From contig CAYQZD010000002.1 of NCBI GenBank assembly GCA_964421875.1, positions 1-64,000 on the forward strand: 64,000 nt of DNA, given 5' to 3'. Position 1 is the stretch's first letter. Every line of letters begins with the position of its first letter. Shown here piece by piece: positions 36,138 to 45,912 of this stretch. The position numbers and the translations under genes are program-made. The notes under the pieces were generated by a model. It had not been told where the DNA came from, searched no databases, and saw nothing but the letters and a program-made list of their open reading frames with translations. This DNA is from CAYQZD01 sp964421875 (GTDB lineage: Bacteria > Electryoneota > Tariuqbacteria > Tariuqbacterales > Tariuqbacteraceae).

Positions 36138-37232
36138 GTGAAAATCGCTGTGGACATTATGGGAGGAGACTATGCGCCGGGAAATCCCCTCCAGGGCGCT
36201 CGGATGGCGCTGCAAAGCCATCCGGACCTGGAACTGTTTCTGGTTGGTCAGCGGGACTTGATTGAAGCGGAGATGAAGCGGTTTGATTTCCCGCAAAGCA
36301 GGGCGCATCCGGTTCACGCGCCTCAGGTGGTGTCGATGCTCGACCCGCCCACCTCCGCGCTGCGGCAAAAGAAGAATTCATCCATAGCCGTCGCGCTCTC
36401 CCTTCACAAAAAGGGAGTTGTGGACGCGGTAGTCAGCGCCGGGAACACCGGCGCCCAGATGGCCGCTTCGGCTTGGAAGCTGGGCCGGATTGAGGGGGTG
36501 TTGAGGCCGGTTATCGGGTCGTTTCTCCCTACATTGAAATCGCCCTGCCTGATGCTGGATGTGGGAGCCAATCCCGATTGCCGGGGAACCCATCTCTTCC
36601 AATTCGGAATAATGGGGGCAATTTTGATGGAATCCTGCTTTGGTCTGAAAAATCCCAGAGTGGGATTGCTTTCGATTGGGAAGGAGGCTACGAAAGGGAA
36701 TAAGATTTCCCTCTTCGCCCATCAGCTCTTTTCCGAGAGTCATCTGAATTTCGCCGGCAACATCGAAGGCTCCGATTTGTTGTCCGGAAAAGTCGATGTG
36801 GCGGTCTGCGACGGATTTGTAGGTAATCTGCTGTTGAAGTTTGGCGAAGTTTTTCCTCGGTTTATGATGGAGAAACTCTGCGCCTCGGATAACGGTTTCG
36901 ATTGTCAGGGACTGATTGAATTTGTTAAAAAGAACCTGAATCCGGATAATTTCGGCGGAGTGCCGATTCTGGGGGTGAAGGGAGTCTCGGTGGTATGCCA
37001 CGGAGCTTCATCGCCGCTGGCAATCGCCAACGCCATTCAGGTGGCGGTGGATATGGCGGAGAGAGAATTGGGTGACCTCATCGCCGAACGGATTTCCGAT
37101 ATCCGGCGTTTCTATGAAATGAACAAGTATTTTCGAAGTCTGAAGAAACGGTGGGAGCGAAGGCGCACTGAGGTGTATCGCAGTCCGCGGCGTTTCTTCA
37201 CCTGGTTTTTGGAAAGAGAATCGGAGGAATGA
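36138..37232 (+). CDS. plsX: Phosphate acyltransferase PlsX
   Basis: PlsX converts acyl-ACP to acyl phosphate for the first step of phospholipid synthesis at the membrane. The 364-residue product begins KIAVDIMGGDYAPG, and contains VVSAGNTGAQMA, LDVGANPDC and CDGFVGNLLLKFGE, all conserved. GTG is the start. The last 30 residues (RRTEVYRSPRR and on) are an extra basic tail beyond the usual end, possibly membrane-interacting. Confidence 0.95.
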   Translation: MKIAVDIMGGDYAPGNPLQGARMALQSHPDLELFLVGQRDLIEAEMKRFDFPQSRAHPVHAPQVVSMLDPPTSALRQKKNSSIAVALSLHKKGVVDAVVSAGNTGAQMAASAWKLGRIEGVLRPVIGSFLPTLKSPCLMLDVGANPDCRGTHLFQFGIMGAILMESCFGLKNPRVGLLSIGKEATKGNKISLFAHQLFSESHLNFAGNIEGSDLLSGKVDVAVCDGFVGNLLLKFGEVFPRFMMEKLCASDNGFDCQGLIEFVKKNLNPDNFGGVPILGVKGVSVVCHGASSPLAIANAIQVAVDMAERELGDLIAERISDIRRFYEMNKYFRSLKKRWERRRTEVYRSPRRFFTWFLERESEE

Positions 37233-37383
37233 GGCCGTGGTCGGCGGTCGGCAATCGGTAGTTGGTTGTTGACAGTCGGTAGTCTGTGAAATTAAAATTG
37301 TCCGATTCACTAATCACCAACGGTTTTTTTCAAGTTATGTTGAGTGAGGTTACAACGGAGAGGCTCGTATTAGGAATTAACCT

Positions 37384-38382
37384 GTGAGAAATTTGCATAA
37401 AAGACCATATTCGATGGTGGTCGGCACCGGCCATTACGTCCCGGACAAGGTTTTGTCCAATTACGACTTGGAGAAGATGGTCGATACCTCCGATGAGTGG
37501 ATAGTCACCCGCACCGGAATCAGGGAACGGAGGATTTGCGCCCCCGATGAGACCACTTCCGACATCTCCGCCAAAGCGGCGCTGGCGGCGCTCGACAAAG
37601 CCGGCATCGAACCGGCAGAGGTCGAGCTTATTATCACCGGAACCATCAATCCCGATATGAAATTTCCTTCCGCCTCCGTTTTCGTCCAGAAAAAACTCGG
37701 CAACACAAAAGGAGTCGGCTTCGATTTAGCCGCGGCCTGCTCCGGTTTCCTATATTCTCTGACGGTGGCGGATTCCCTGATTGCTACTGGAATGTTCAAC
37801 AACGCTGTGGTCATTGGCACCGAAATTCTCTCGCGAGTCGCTGACTGGAATGACCGGAATACCTGTGTCCTGTTCGGAGACGGCTCAGGGGCGGTGGCGC
37901 TTGAAAAATCCGACGGAAAGCGAGGACTGTTGTCTTCCACCCTGCATACCGATGGTTCCCTTACCCATCTGCTCTATTACCTCGGCGAAGGCACCAAATA
38001 CCCCGCCAGTCATGAAACCATCGACAAAGGATATCATTTCCTCCGTATGAACGGCCAGGAGGTTTTCAAGCATGCGGTGCGGGAGATGGCTGAGTCATCC
38101 CTGGAAGCAATTGAAAAGGCGGGATTGAAACCCGCCGACATCGATATTATGATACCTCATCAAGCGAATATACGCATCATCGACGCTACTGCCAAACGAT
38201 TGGGATTCACCACCGACAGGATTATGGTCAACATCGACAAAACCGGAAACACCTCCTCCGCTTCTATCCCCATCGCCCTTGACCAAGCCGCACGAGAGGG
38301 GCGGGTAGTCCCGGGGATGAATGTGCTGATGGCTGTTTTTGGAGGGGGATTGACCTGGGGCGCCGCGGTTTTGAAGTTCTAA
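37384..38382 (+). CDS. fabH: 3-oxoacyl-ACP synthase III (FabH)
   Basis: FabH starts fatty acid synthesis by condensing an acyl-CoA with malonyl-ACP. The 332-residue thiolase-fold enzyme has the catalytic Cys near residue 119 (AACSGFL), the His in PHQANIRI near 257 and the Asn in NIDKTGNTSSAS near 287. GTG is the start. A 150-bp gap with degenerate 'ggtcggcggtcgg' repeats separates it from plsX. Confidence 0.95.
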   Translation: MRNLHKRPYSMVVGTGHYVPDKVLSNYDLEKMVDTSDEWIVTRTGIRERRICAPDETTSDISAKAALAALDKAGIEPAEVELIITGTINPDMKFPSASVFVQKKLGNTKGVGFDLAAACSGFLYSLTVADSLIATGMFNNAVVIGTEILSRVADWNDRNTCVLFGDGSGAVALEKSDGKRGLLSSTLHTDGSLTHLLYYLGEGTKYPASHETIDKGYHFLRMNGQEVFKHAVREMAESSLEAIEKAGLKPADIDIMIPHQANIRIIDATAKRLGFTTDRIMVNIDKTGNTSSASIPIALDQAAREGRVVPGMNVLMAVFGGGLTWGAAVLKF

Positions 38383-38418
38383 GAAATGACTGTAATGACA
38401 ATGAAGGTTTGTTCAGAT

Positions 38419-38496
38419 GTCGGGTTCGAGGATGAACCCGACTCCACACATAAGTATTAGTAAAACAGTGGAGTCGGGATGGTCTCCATCCCGACA
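38419..38496. repeat. Composite inverted repeat with 'gtcgggttcg' motif
   Basis: Two small hairpins (38419-38448 and 38468-38496), each with 'gtcggg' and 'cccgac' arms, are also complementary to each other at their 'gactccac' and 'gtggagtc' ends. A related copy is at 44637-44700, before trxB. Confidence 0.75.
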
Positions 38497-38557
38497 ATAT
38501 TCCTACTTGTATCCTAACCTTAAATGCCAATACAAATAACCGTTAATTTTCAATAGA

Positions 38558-39469
38558 TTGAAAAAATACGCTTTCATTTTCCCCGGTCAGGCTTCCCAGG
38601 AAGTGGGGATGGGCCAGGATTTCTATCGGGAATTTTCCCGAGTGCGCGAACTTTACGACGCCGCGGAAACTTTCTTAGGATTTCCCCTTAAGCGGCTCTC
38701 CTTCGAAGGACCGCTGGAGGAGCTTACTCAAACCCGGATTACCCAGCCCGCCATCTTTGTGATGAGTGTCACGGTGGATATGCTCTTGAAAGAGCGGGGG
38801 ATAACTCCTGTCGCTGCCGCAGGTCACAGTCTGGGCGAGTTCTCGGCGCTGGTATCGGCGCAGGCGCTGACTTTTGAACAGGGACTAAAGCTGGTAAAAC
38901 TTAGGGGGGAACTGATGGCTCGAGCGGGGGAGCTTAATCCCGGAACTATGGCGGCGGTGATTGGACTCGAGGGCGGGAAAGTCGAGGAAGTCTGCCGCGA
39001 AACCGAGGGTGTGGCGCTTCCCGCAAATTACAATTCACCGGGACAGTTGGTCATCTCCGGCGAAATTGAGGCGGTGAAAAAAGCGATGGCTCTGGCCAAG
39101 GAAAGAGGGGCGAAAATCGTAAAGGAACTAAACGTCTCCGGAGCCTTCCATTCTCCGCTGATGGAATCAGGTTCCGAGGAACTTTTCGAGGAGATAGATA
39201 ATACCGAGTTTGCGCCTCCCGTTTTCCCGGTCTATCATAACGCCGCCGCAGAGCCGGCTTCTTCACCTGAGCAAATAAAAGAAATGCTGAAAAAGCAATT
39301 GACTTCCCCGGTTCTTTGGGAACAATCTATATTGAGTATGATTCCCCTGACAAATGCGTTCCTGGAAGTCGGACCGGGCAAGGTTTTGACCGGGCTGCTT
39401 AAACGGATAGATCGGGAGGTGCAGGTCGATTCCATCGGCTGTGTCGAAACATTGAATACTATCGAATAG
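38558..39469 (+). CDS. fabD: Malonyl-CoA:ACP transacylase (FabD)
   Basis: FabD loads malonyl groups on ACP. The 303-residue enzyme begins YAFIFPGQASQEVGMG and has the catalytic serine near residue 91 (GHSLGEFSAL) and the catalytic His in SGAFHSPLM near 202. TTG is the start, set by the conserved N-terminus. acpP follows directly; fabG, usually between them, is missing. Confidence 0.95.
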   Translation: MKKYAFIFPGQASQEVGMGQDFYREFSRVRELYDAAETFLGFPLKRLSFEGPLEELTQTRITQPAIFVMSVTVDMLLKERGITPVAAAGHSLGEFSALVSAQALTFEQGLKLVKLRGELMARAGELNPGTMAAVIGLEGGKVEEVCRETEGVALPANYNSPGQLVISGEIEAVKKAMALAKERGAKIVKELNVSGAFHSPLMESGSEELFEEIDNTEFAPPVFPVYHNAAAEPASSPEQIKEMLKKQLTSPVLWEQSILSMIPLTNAFLEVGPGKVLTGLLKRIDREVQVDSIGCVETLNTIE

Positions 39470-39562
39470 AAATTTCAGGGTGGATTATGACCCACTAAAA
39501 TACTAATTCTCAGTAAAAAAAACAAAAAAATAGAATTCCACAAAATCTTGGAGAAAAATACT

Positions 39563-39796
39563 ATGGTCAACGAAGAAAGGGTCAAGGAAATCATCGTGGA
39601 TCAGCTTGGTGTTGATCCCGCTAAGGTCGTTCCCGAAGCGTCTTTTATCGATGATTTGGGAGCCGATTCGCTCGATACGGTGGAGCTGATAATGGCCTTT
39701 GAGGAGGAATATGGGATTGAAATCCCCGATGAAGAGGCGGAAAAGCTCACCACTGTCGGCGCAGCTCTAAAGTACCTCGAAAGCAAAATTGGGTGA
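39563..39796 (+). CDS. acpP: Acyl carrier protein
   Basis: The 77-residue protein carries the growing acyl chain on a phosphopantetheine attached to Ser36 in [13 protein letters not shown]. It is strongly acidic and of normal length. ATG 39563 is chosen because a GGAG ribosome binding site (39549-39552) stands before it; an in-frame TTG at 39548 overlaps that site. fabF starts 6 nt after the stop. Confidence 0.95.
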   Translation: MVNEERVKEIIVDQLGVDPAKVVPEASFIDDLGADSLDTVELIMAFEEEYGIEIPDEEAEKLTTVGAALKYLESKIG

Positions 39797-39802
39797 GACT
39801 CA

Positions 39803-41053
39803 ATGACTGACTACCCAAAAAAGGTGGTCGTGACCGGGATGGGAGTGGTGACTCCCCTGGGAACCAATGTGAAAGACTACTGGGATGGGCTGCTCGCCGG
39901 CAAAAGCGGAGTGGGCCCCATAACCAGGTTCGATTCCGATGGATTCGCCACCACCATCGCCGCCGAAGTGAAGGGATTCAATGCCGATAGTTTTTTGAAT
40001 CCCAAAGAAGCTCGAAGGATGGATCCCTTCAGTCAATTCGCTATCGCTTCAGCCCAGATGGCGATTGAAGACGCGGGATGGGATCTGAATTCGATAAACA
40101 AAGACCGGGTGGGCGTGATAATCGGATCCGGCATCGGGGGGATGTACGTTTTCGAAGACCAGGTGATAACGATTAAGGAAAAGGGGCCCCGCCGGGTGAG
40201 TCCCTTCTTCATCACCACTATGATAATCGATATCGCCGCTGGACACATCTCAATGCGCTATGGCCTGAAGGGACCCAACTTCGGCACGGTCTCCGCCTGC
40301 GCCACCGCCAGCCACGCCATTGGAGTGGCTGTGGACCACATCAGACTGGGACGAGCCGACGCCATCATCACCGGCGGGACCGAATCGCCAATCTGCAAGC
40401 CCGGTATCGCCGGCTTCAATTCAATGAAAGCCCTCTCTACAAGAAACGATGAGCCGGAAAGAGCCAGCAGACCCTTCGACCGCGAAAGGGATGGTTTTGT
40501 CACCGGGGAGGGGTGCGGACTACTCATCCTCGAATCCGAGGAGTTCGCCAGAGCCAGAGGGGCGCGGATTTACGCTGAACTTGCGGGAGTTGGTTTCACC
40601 GCCGACGCCTACCATATCACCGCGCCCGCGCCCGGGGGAGAAGGAGCGGTGCGAGCGATGAAAATGGCGGTGGATGAGGCGCATCTCAAGCTCACAGATA
40701 TCGATTACATCAACGCGCACGGAACCTCAACCCCGCTCAATGACAAGAACGAAACCGAGGCTATTAAAAACCTATTTGGAGAGCACGCCTACAAACTGAA
40801 AATCAGTTCCACCAAGTCGATGATTGGGCATCTGCTGGGAGCTTCCGGGGGGGCGGAGTCGGTGGCTACAGTGATGACTGTCTGCCATGATAAAATCCAT
40901 CCCACCGTAAACTATGAATATCCCGACCCTGATTGCGACCTCGACTATGTGCCCAACCAGGCTGTCGATTATAAGGTTAAACATGCTTTATGCAACACTT
41001 TCGGTTTTGGTGGGCACAATGCCTGTCTGCTGTTCTCAAAGTACTCTCGTTAG
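39803..41053 (+). CDS. fabF: 3-oxoacyl-ACP synthase II (FabF)
   Basis: The 416-residue elongating condensing enzyme has the catalytic Cys in SACATASHAIG (near 168), His in NAHGTSTPLND (near 308) and His in GHLLGASGG (near 345). Length is normal. It lies between acpP and rnc, with only a few bases between genes, so it is surely part of the same operon. Confidence 0.96.
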   Translation: MTDYPKKVVVTGMGVVTPLGTNVKDYWDGLLAGKSGVGPITRFDSDGFATTIAAEVKGFNADSFLNPKEARRMDPFSQFAIASAQMAIEDAGWDLNSINKDRVGVIIGSGIGGMYVFEDQVITIKEKGPRRVSPFFITTMIIDIAAGHISMRYGLKGPNFGTVSACATASHAIGVAVDHIRLGRADAIITGGTESPICKPGIAGFNSMKALSTRNDEPERASRPFDRERDGFVTGEGCGLLILESEEFARARGARIYAELAGVGFTADAYHITAPAPGGEGAVRAMKMAVDEAHLKLTDIDYINAHGTSTPLNDKNETEAIKNLFGEHAYKLKISSTKSMIGHLLGASGGAESVATVMTVCHDKIHPTVNYEYPDPDCDLDYVPNQAVDYKVKHALCNTFGFGGHNACLLFSKYSR

Positions 41054-41056
41054 CCG

Positions 41057-41818
41057 ATGATGGTTATTATGCCTTCTCTGAAACGGAAATTGTTCAAAAA
41101 AATCTCCGGACCGGACCGGGAAAACCTGCGCCGCTTGGAGAAGAAAATCGGCTACCGTTTCAAGAATCCCTCGCTGGCGCTTAAAGCGCTAAGGCATCGG
41201 TCTGTACTCACACAGGAGAATTTCGACCACACCGATTCCTATGAAAGGCTGGAGTTCCTGGGCGATGCGGTCATAACTCTGGTCACCTCCAAATACCTGA
41301 TGAAAAAATTCCCCGAAGCTGGCGAAGGTGAATTGACCAAATTAAAATCGCTGGTGGTTTCCGGAGAGGTTTTAAGCGAACAAGCGCAGGCGCTGCAACT
41401 TGGTGATAACATCTTTATGAGCGAAGGGGAGGACCGTTCCGGAGGCCGGGAGAAACCCTCGATTCTGGAGGATGTGTTCGAAGCGTTGGCGGGCGCGGTT
41501 TTCCTCGACGGTGGATTATCAGCCTCGGAAAAATTTATCCGGAAAAATCTCCTGAGATACACTGAAAGTATTTATCACTCTGAAAATCATGTCAATTACA
41601 AGAGCATCCTGCTGGAGTACGCTCAATCTGAACATTCGGTTCAACCCAAATATCGAGTGATTTCCGAGGAGGGACCGGACCACAACAAAATATACCGCAT
41701 CGAAGCCTCGATTGAAAACAGGGTTCTCGGTGTAGGCGAGGGAACCAGCAAGAAACGAGCGGAACAGCAAGCCGCTAAAGCCGCCCTTCAAGAGTTGGGG
41801 GTGAAAATCGGAGAATGA
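41057..41818 (+). CDS. rnc: Ribonuclease III
   Basis: The 253-residue endonuclease cleaves double-stranded RNA in rRNA and mRNA processing. The catalytic domain has the signature ERLEFLGDAV (near 62-71) and a second acidic cluster EDVFEALAGAVFLDGG (near 135-150). The double-stranded RNA-binding domain follows (about 178-250, ending KKRAEQQAAKAAL). A basic N-terminal extension of about 20 residues precedes the core. The start is 3 nt after the fabF stop. Confidence 0.95.
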   Translation: MMVIMPSLKRKLFKKISGPDRENLRRLEKKIGYRFKNPSLALKALRHRSVLTQENFDHTDSYERLEFLGDAVITLVTSKYLMKKFPEAGEGELTKLKSLVVSGEVLSEQAQALQLGDNIFMSEGEDRSGGREKPSILEDVFEALAGAVFLDGGLSASEKFIRKNLLRYTESIYHSENHVNYKSILLEYAQSEHSVQPKYRVISEEGPDHNKIYRIEASIENRVLGVGEGTSKKRAEQQAAKAALQELGVKIGE

Positions 41819-41932
41819 ACCTGACAGGGGCGGGAAGTTTTATAAATAAATATATCCGGAGACATTTGGGGAGGAAACCGTTAGTGACGGTTCTTAAGAT
41901 ACAAAACCTCATCTAAAACGATTGGGAGAAAA

Positions 41933-43084
41933 ATGGATTATTTGCTTACCGAAGAACAGGAGGAACTGAAAAAGATAGCGCGCCGAATCGCGCTGGAAAA
42001 GGTCAAACCCGTCCGCGAAAAATATGACCGTGAAGCGATTTTTCCCTGGGATATAGTGAAAGTCTTCGCTGAAGCGGGATTCTTCGAATTGTACATACCC
42101 GAAGATTACGGCGGCGCCGGAGGCGGTGTGTTCGAACTCTGTTTGGTAACCGAAGAACTCTCCCGCATTTGCGGCGGAATAGCCCTGGCTGTAGCTGCCA
42201 CCGCTCTGGGAACCTTCCCCATAATTATCAGCGGAAACGATGAGCAGAAGAAAAAATACCTGCCGGACCTGGCGGCGGGAAAGATGATCGCCGCTTTTGG
42301 ATTGACCGAACCCTTGGCCGGGTCCGATGCCGGAGCTATCCGAACCACCGCGGTTCGAGACGGGGACTACTATATTCTCAATGGGAGTAAGTGTTTCATC
42401 ACCAACGGAAGCGAAGCCAAGATTTATACTGTAATTGCCTCTACTGACCCTGGAAAAGGCACCAGAGGCGCCTCCGCCTTCATCGTGGAAGAAGGATTCG
42501 AAGGATTCAGTTACGGTAAAATAGAAGACAAAATGGGTATCCGAGCCTCCGCAACCTCCGAACTTATCTTCCAAGACTGCAAAGTGCCGGTGGAAAATCG
42601 GCTGGGTAAAGAAGGCCAGGGATTCATAGTGGCGATGAAAACCCTGGATAAATCCCGTCCCGGCGTAGCCGCTCAAGCCCTGGGTATAGCGCAGGGCGCC
42701 TTCGACCTGGCGGTGGAATACACTATGCAGCGGGAGCAGTTTGGGCGGACAATCGCTTCCTTCCAGGGAATCCAGTGGATGCTGGCGGATATGGCTGCTC
42801 AGATTGAAGCGTCCAGAGCGCTGGTCTATTCCTCAGCCAGAATGATCGACGCCGGTAAATCCAACGTAGCTAAGGGAGCCGCCATCGCTAAATTAGTAGC
42901 TTCCGACACCGCGATGAAGGTCTCCACCGACGCGGTTCAACTGTTCGGAGGATACGGCTATATGCGCGATTATCCCATTGAAAAGTTTATGCGGGACGCA
43001 AAAATCACGCAGATTTACGAAGGCACCAATCAAATTCAACGTGTGGTTATCGGAAAGAGTATCATCCGCGAAGCCGCAAGCTGA
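41933..43084 (+). CDS. Acyl-CoA dehydrogenase
   Basis: The 383-residue FAD enzyme introduces the alpha-beta double bond of acyl-CoA. It shows FGLTEPLAGSDAG (FAD and substrate loop), KCFITNG, and the catalytic Glu near 363 in YEGTNQIQR. Its profile resembles short-chain (butyryl-CoA type) dehydrogenases. No etfAB genes are near. With the hydroxyacyl-CoA dehydrogenase, acyl-CoA ligase and dienoyl-reductase-like protein elsewhere in the window it suggests beta-oxidation or its reverse. A GGGAG ribosome binding site precedes the ATG. Confidence 0.93.
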   Translation: MDYLLTEEQEELKKIARRIALEKVKPVREKYDREAIFPWDIVKVFAEAGFFELYIPEDYGGAGGGVFELCLVTEELSRICGGIALAVAATALGTFPIIISGNDEQKKKYLPDLAAGKMIAAFGLTEPLAGSDAGAIRTTAVRDGDYYILNGSKCFITNGSEAKIYTVIASTDPGKGTRGASAFIVEEGFEGFSYGKIEDKMGIRASATSELIFQDCKVPVENRLGKEGQGFIVAMKTLDKSRPGVAAQALGIAQGAFDLAVEYTMQREQFGRTIASFQGIQWMLADMAAQIEASRALVYSSARMIDAGKSNVAKGAAIAKLVASDTAMKVSTDAVQLFGGYGYMRDYPIEKFMRDAKITQIYEGTNQIQRVVIGKSIIREAAS

Positions 43085-43192
43085 TTCCCTTATGACTAAA
43101 GGAACGCTTAAACTCTGAAATCGAGTGTGGAATCTCGAATAGCCCTGAAATAAGGCTCTATACTTAAACTCAACTGTCATACCGCATCCCGA

Positions 43193-43242
43193 GGAAAAAA
43201 CGGCAGCGCTGCCTCGCGAGCCCTTGTTTTCACACTTCTGAA
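43193..43242 (+). repeat. 90-nt intergenic repeat family, partial copy G
   Basis: 'gaaaaaacggcagcgctg' then 'cctcgcgagcccttgttttc' follows the order of the family's first half. The second half is not recognisable. Confidence 0.5.
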
Positions 43243-43316
43243 TACAAAATCTCGATTTAAACCCCCGAATAAGGATTCAATCGTTAATCCGTCAGGATTG
43301 ATACAAATTATTACCT

Positions 43317-43413
43317 TGAAAAAAACGGTAGCGTTAGTGCGCAAACCGTAGGTTTTTCCGCAGTACAGCGGATTCCGAAGGGTCGCGATAAAGACCTTCT
43401 GAGAGGATTTATC
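43317..43413 (+). repeat. 90-nt intergenic repeat family, copy H (diverged)
   Basis: 'ttgaaaaaaacggtagcgtt' and 'agtgcgcaaaccgtaggttt' match the 5' half; 'gggtcgcgataaagacc' matches the 'ggtcgcgaaagagacc' hairpin seen in copy C on the minus strand. Confidence 0.6.
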
Positions 43414-43488
43414 TGAATTTGTGCTCGTGTTTTTCTGCTCGCTGTGGGTAAGGTTTAACATCACGGCACATCATGCCTGGAGAATGTT

Positions 43489-44622
43489 ATGAATTACAAG
43501 GTGTTGTTGGTTGATGACGACCAAACCATCCTTAAACTCTTCTCGGCTTATCTGGAAGCGCAGGGAATGGATGTTACCGAAGCTTCCGACGGATTGGATG
43601 CGCTTGAAGTGTTGAAGCAGGAAGAATTCGACCTGTTGGTTACTGACATCAGGATGCCGAAGATGACCGGTATTGAATTGATACGCAGAAGCCGCGAGTA
43701 TCAGCCGGATTTACCCTCGGTGATTGTTTCCGGAGAGGGAACTTTGTCGGAAGCCGCGGAAGCGGTGAACCTCAAGGTCCAATACTACCTGGAAAAACCG
43801 GTGGACAATCTCAGCACCCTGAAAGAGGTGCTGCTCGAAGCGGTTAAATCTGACCGGAAGAGTCTGGAAAGAAGAATTAAAAAACTGGAGGAGGAGCGGG
43901 AACTCTATCGCAGAGTCCTACGCGATGTGTACCGCCTGCCGACATTAGGCCCCATCGCAGTGGGTTTGGCGCATAACCTCAATAGCCCCTTGGGTGGGAT
44001 AATAGGTTATACTCAACTGGGTAAGATGAAGAATCCGCAGCTTGAAGTGTTCGGCACTATAGACGGTCAAGCTAAAAAAATATCTAATTCCCTCAACGAA
44101 ATTGCGGACAAGGGCAAAGCGGAAAACAACACTCAACCGGAAGAGATTAACCTCAAAAGACTGGTGCAGAGCGAGGTCGAGTTTCTCAATTATAATCTGT
44201 TTTTCAAACACCAGGTTGAGTTCAGTCTGAAGTTGGAGGATGTGCCGCAAATTATGGGCACATATTTCCATTTCTCGCTGTGCTTGCATCACATTCTTCA
44301 AAATGCGCGAGACGCCGTCTTCAATTCCGAAAAAAAGTCCGTCGTGATATCAACCAGTCATCAAGATGGAATAATCCTGCTAAAAGTGTCGGATACCGGC
44401 GTAGGGATTCCCCAAGAAAATATGGATAAGCTTTTCGAACCGGGTTTCTCCTCCAAACCCCTTCCCGCCCAAGTCTCCGCTCCTGAAATCCCCTCGGGCT
44501 ATGGCCTCGGTCTAAGCATTGTCAAGGAATTACTGGAAAGCTACGGCGCGGAAATCTCGATTGAAAGCAAAGTGGAAGCAGGAACCAAGGTTAAGGTAAA
44601 AATTCCGGTCGAAAAGAAATAA
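43489..44622 (+). CDS. Receiver domain-histidine kinase hybrid
   Basis: The 377-residue soluble signalling protein has an N-terminal receiver domain (about 1-118; acidic pocket D9/D10, phosphoacceptor D53 in VTDIRMPK), a coiled coil (about 123-145), a dimerisation helix with the phosphoacceptor His162 in GLAHNLNSPLGG, and a HATPase domain (about 260-377; N box HHILQNARDAV, GVGIPQENMDKLFEPGFSS, GYGLGLSIVKELL). No transmembrane segment or DNA-binding domain is present, so it probably relays phosphate between partners encoded elsewhere. Confidence 0.9.
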   Translation: MNYKVLLVDDDQTILKLFSAYLEAQGMDVTEASDGLDALEVLKQEEFDLLVTDIRMPKMTGIELIRRSREYQPDLPSVIVSGEGTLSEAAEAVNLKVQYYLEKPVDNLSTLKEVLLEAVKSDRKSLERRIKKLEEERELYRRVLRDVYRLPTLGPIAVGLAHNLNSPLGGIIGYTQLGKMKNPQLEVFGTIDGQAKKISNSLNEIADKGKAENNTQPEEINLKRLVQSEVEFLNYNLFFKHQVEFSLKLEDVPQIMGTYFHFSLCLHHILQNARDAVFNSEKKSVVISTSHQDGIILLKVSDTGVGIPQENMDKLFEPGFSSKPLPAQVSAPEIPSGYGLGLSIVKELLESYGAEISIESKVEAGTKVKVKIPVEKK

Positions 44623-44636
44623 TCTCCATGAAAACT

Positions 44637-44700
44637 ATCCCGACTTCACTTTATTAATTATACTTATGTACGGAGTCGGGTTCGTCCTCGAACCCGACAT
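44637..44700. repeat. Composite inverted repeat, second copy
   Basis: 'cccgacttcac' is followed by 'cggagtcgggttcg' and 'cgaacccgacat', the same parts as 38419-38496 in another order. It lies in the gap before trxB. Confidence 0.65.
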
Positions 44701-44751
44701 TTGAACTGACTTTCAATGTCAGTCCTCTAACATTGTATGGTAGGTTTTACT

Positions 44752-45672
44752 ATGGATTCAAGGCGAGTCGTAATATTGGGTTCGGGACCTGCGGGATACA
44801 CCGCAGCGATTTATACCTCCAGAGCTGAACTGAAGCCGATGATGTTCGAGGGATATCAGGTCGGCGGGCAAATCACCATCACCACCGAAGTGGAAAATTT
44901 CCCGGGCTTTGAAGAAGGCATCCTGGGGCATGAATTGATGAACAAGATGAGGCAGCAGGCTTTAAAGTTCGGAACTGAGATTGTGGCCGACCATGTCAAA
45001 GAAGTGGATTTTACCCAGCGACCCTTCACCATTAAAGCCGAGTACAACGAGGTTTTAGCGGAAGCCGCCGTCATCTGCACCGGCGCTTCAGCCAGGTGGC
45101 TGGGGCTGCCCTCGGAAGCGAAGTTAAGAGGTTATGGCGTGTCGGCCTGCGCAACCTGCGACGGTTTCTTCTTCAAGGATAAAAAGGTAATGGTGGTCGG
45201 CGGCGGTGACAGCGCGATGGAGGAAGCAACCTACCTCACTCGTTTCGCCACCGAAGTCAGGGTCATCCATCGACGGGACCAGCTCCGCGCCTCCAAGTTT
45301 ATGCAGCAGAAGGCCTTTAACAATCCCAAAATCAGCTTCATCTGGGATTCGATTGTAGAAGAAATTGTCGGAGAACCGGAAATCGGCCTGCAAGCTGTTA
45401 GATACCGTAATGTGAAAACCGGCGAGGTTGCCACCGAACCCTTCAACGGCCTCTTTTTAGCCATTGGCCACGTTCCCAATACCTCCATCTTTCGAGGACA
45501 GCTCGACCTAGACCAGGAGGGATATATCATCACTCAGCCCGACAGCGCTAAGACCAGCGTGGAGGGAGTCTTCGCAGCCGGCGATGTGCAGGACAAGGTC
45601 TTCCGTCAAGCAATCACCGCCGCCGGCTCCGGCTGTATGGCAGCCCTCGAGGTTGAACGCTGGTTGTCATAG
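44752..45672 (+). CDS. trxB: Thioredoxin reductase
   Basis: The FAD/NADPH enzyme reduces thioredoxin. It has the N-terminal VVILGSGPAGYTAAIY, the redox-active CATC pair (Cys-Ala-Thr-Cys at about residues 133-136 counted from ATG 44752), the NADPH motif VVGGGDSAMEEA, and the C-terminal FAAGDVQDKVFRQAI. About 306 residues is normal. ATG 44752 (MDSRR) fits the family start better than ATG 44737, which would add five residues; neither has a strong ribosome binding site. Confidence 0.95.
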   Translation: MDSRRVVILGSGPAGYTAAIYTSRAELKPMMFEGYQVGGQITITTEVENFPGFEEGILGHELMNKMRQQALKFGTEIVADHVKEVDFTQRPFTIKAEYNEVLAEAAVICTGASARWLGLPSEAKLRGYGVSACATCDGFFFKDKKVMVVGGGDSAMEEATYLTRFATEVRVIHRRDQLRASKFMQQKAFNNPKISFIWDSIVEEIVGEPEIGLQAVRYRNVKTGEVATEPFNGLFLAIGHVPNTSIFRGQLDLDQEGYIITQPDSAKTSVEGVFAAGDVQDKVFRQAITAAGSGCMAALEVERWLS

Positions 45673-45912
45673 TATTATGAAAACAGCTTTACCGCTCCTT
45701 GCAAAGATATATCTTCATTCTTTTTTACGGATGGTCGCGAAAAGAGACCATCTTTGATGCTTTATAAATATCTTCCACAGTGAATTCTTCTCTTCTAAAC
45801 CTGTCCTGAAAACAGCCTCGCCAATTCGCGAGCCTGTATATATCATTCCTGAAACCGTGAAATTGCGGAACAGCTCTTTTCTTGAAATTACTATATCATC
45901 GTATCCTGCTAA

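Larger units (their letters stand above)
43085..43488. other. 404-bp intergenic stretch with two repeat-family copies
   Basis: No gene is seen. Two candidate members of the 90-nt family lie here (43193-43242 and 43317-43413), with AT-rich sequence between. The stretch presumably holds the promoter for the receiver-kinase gene. Confidence 0.65.
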
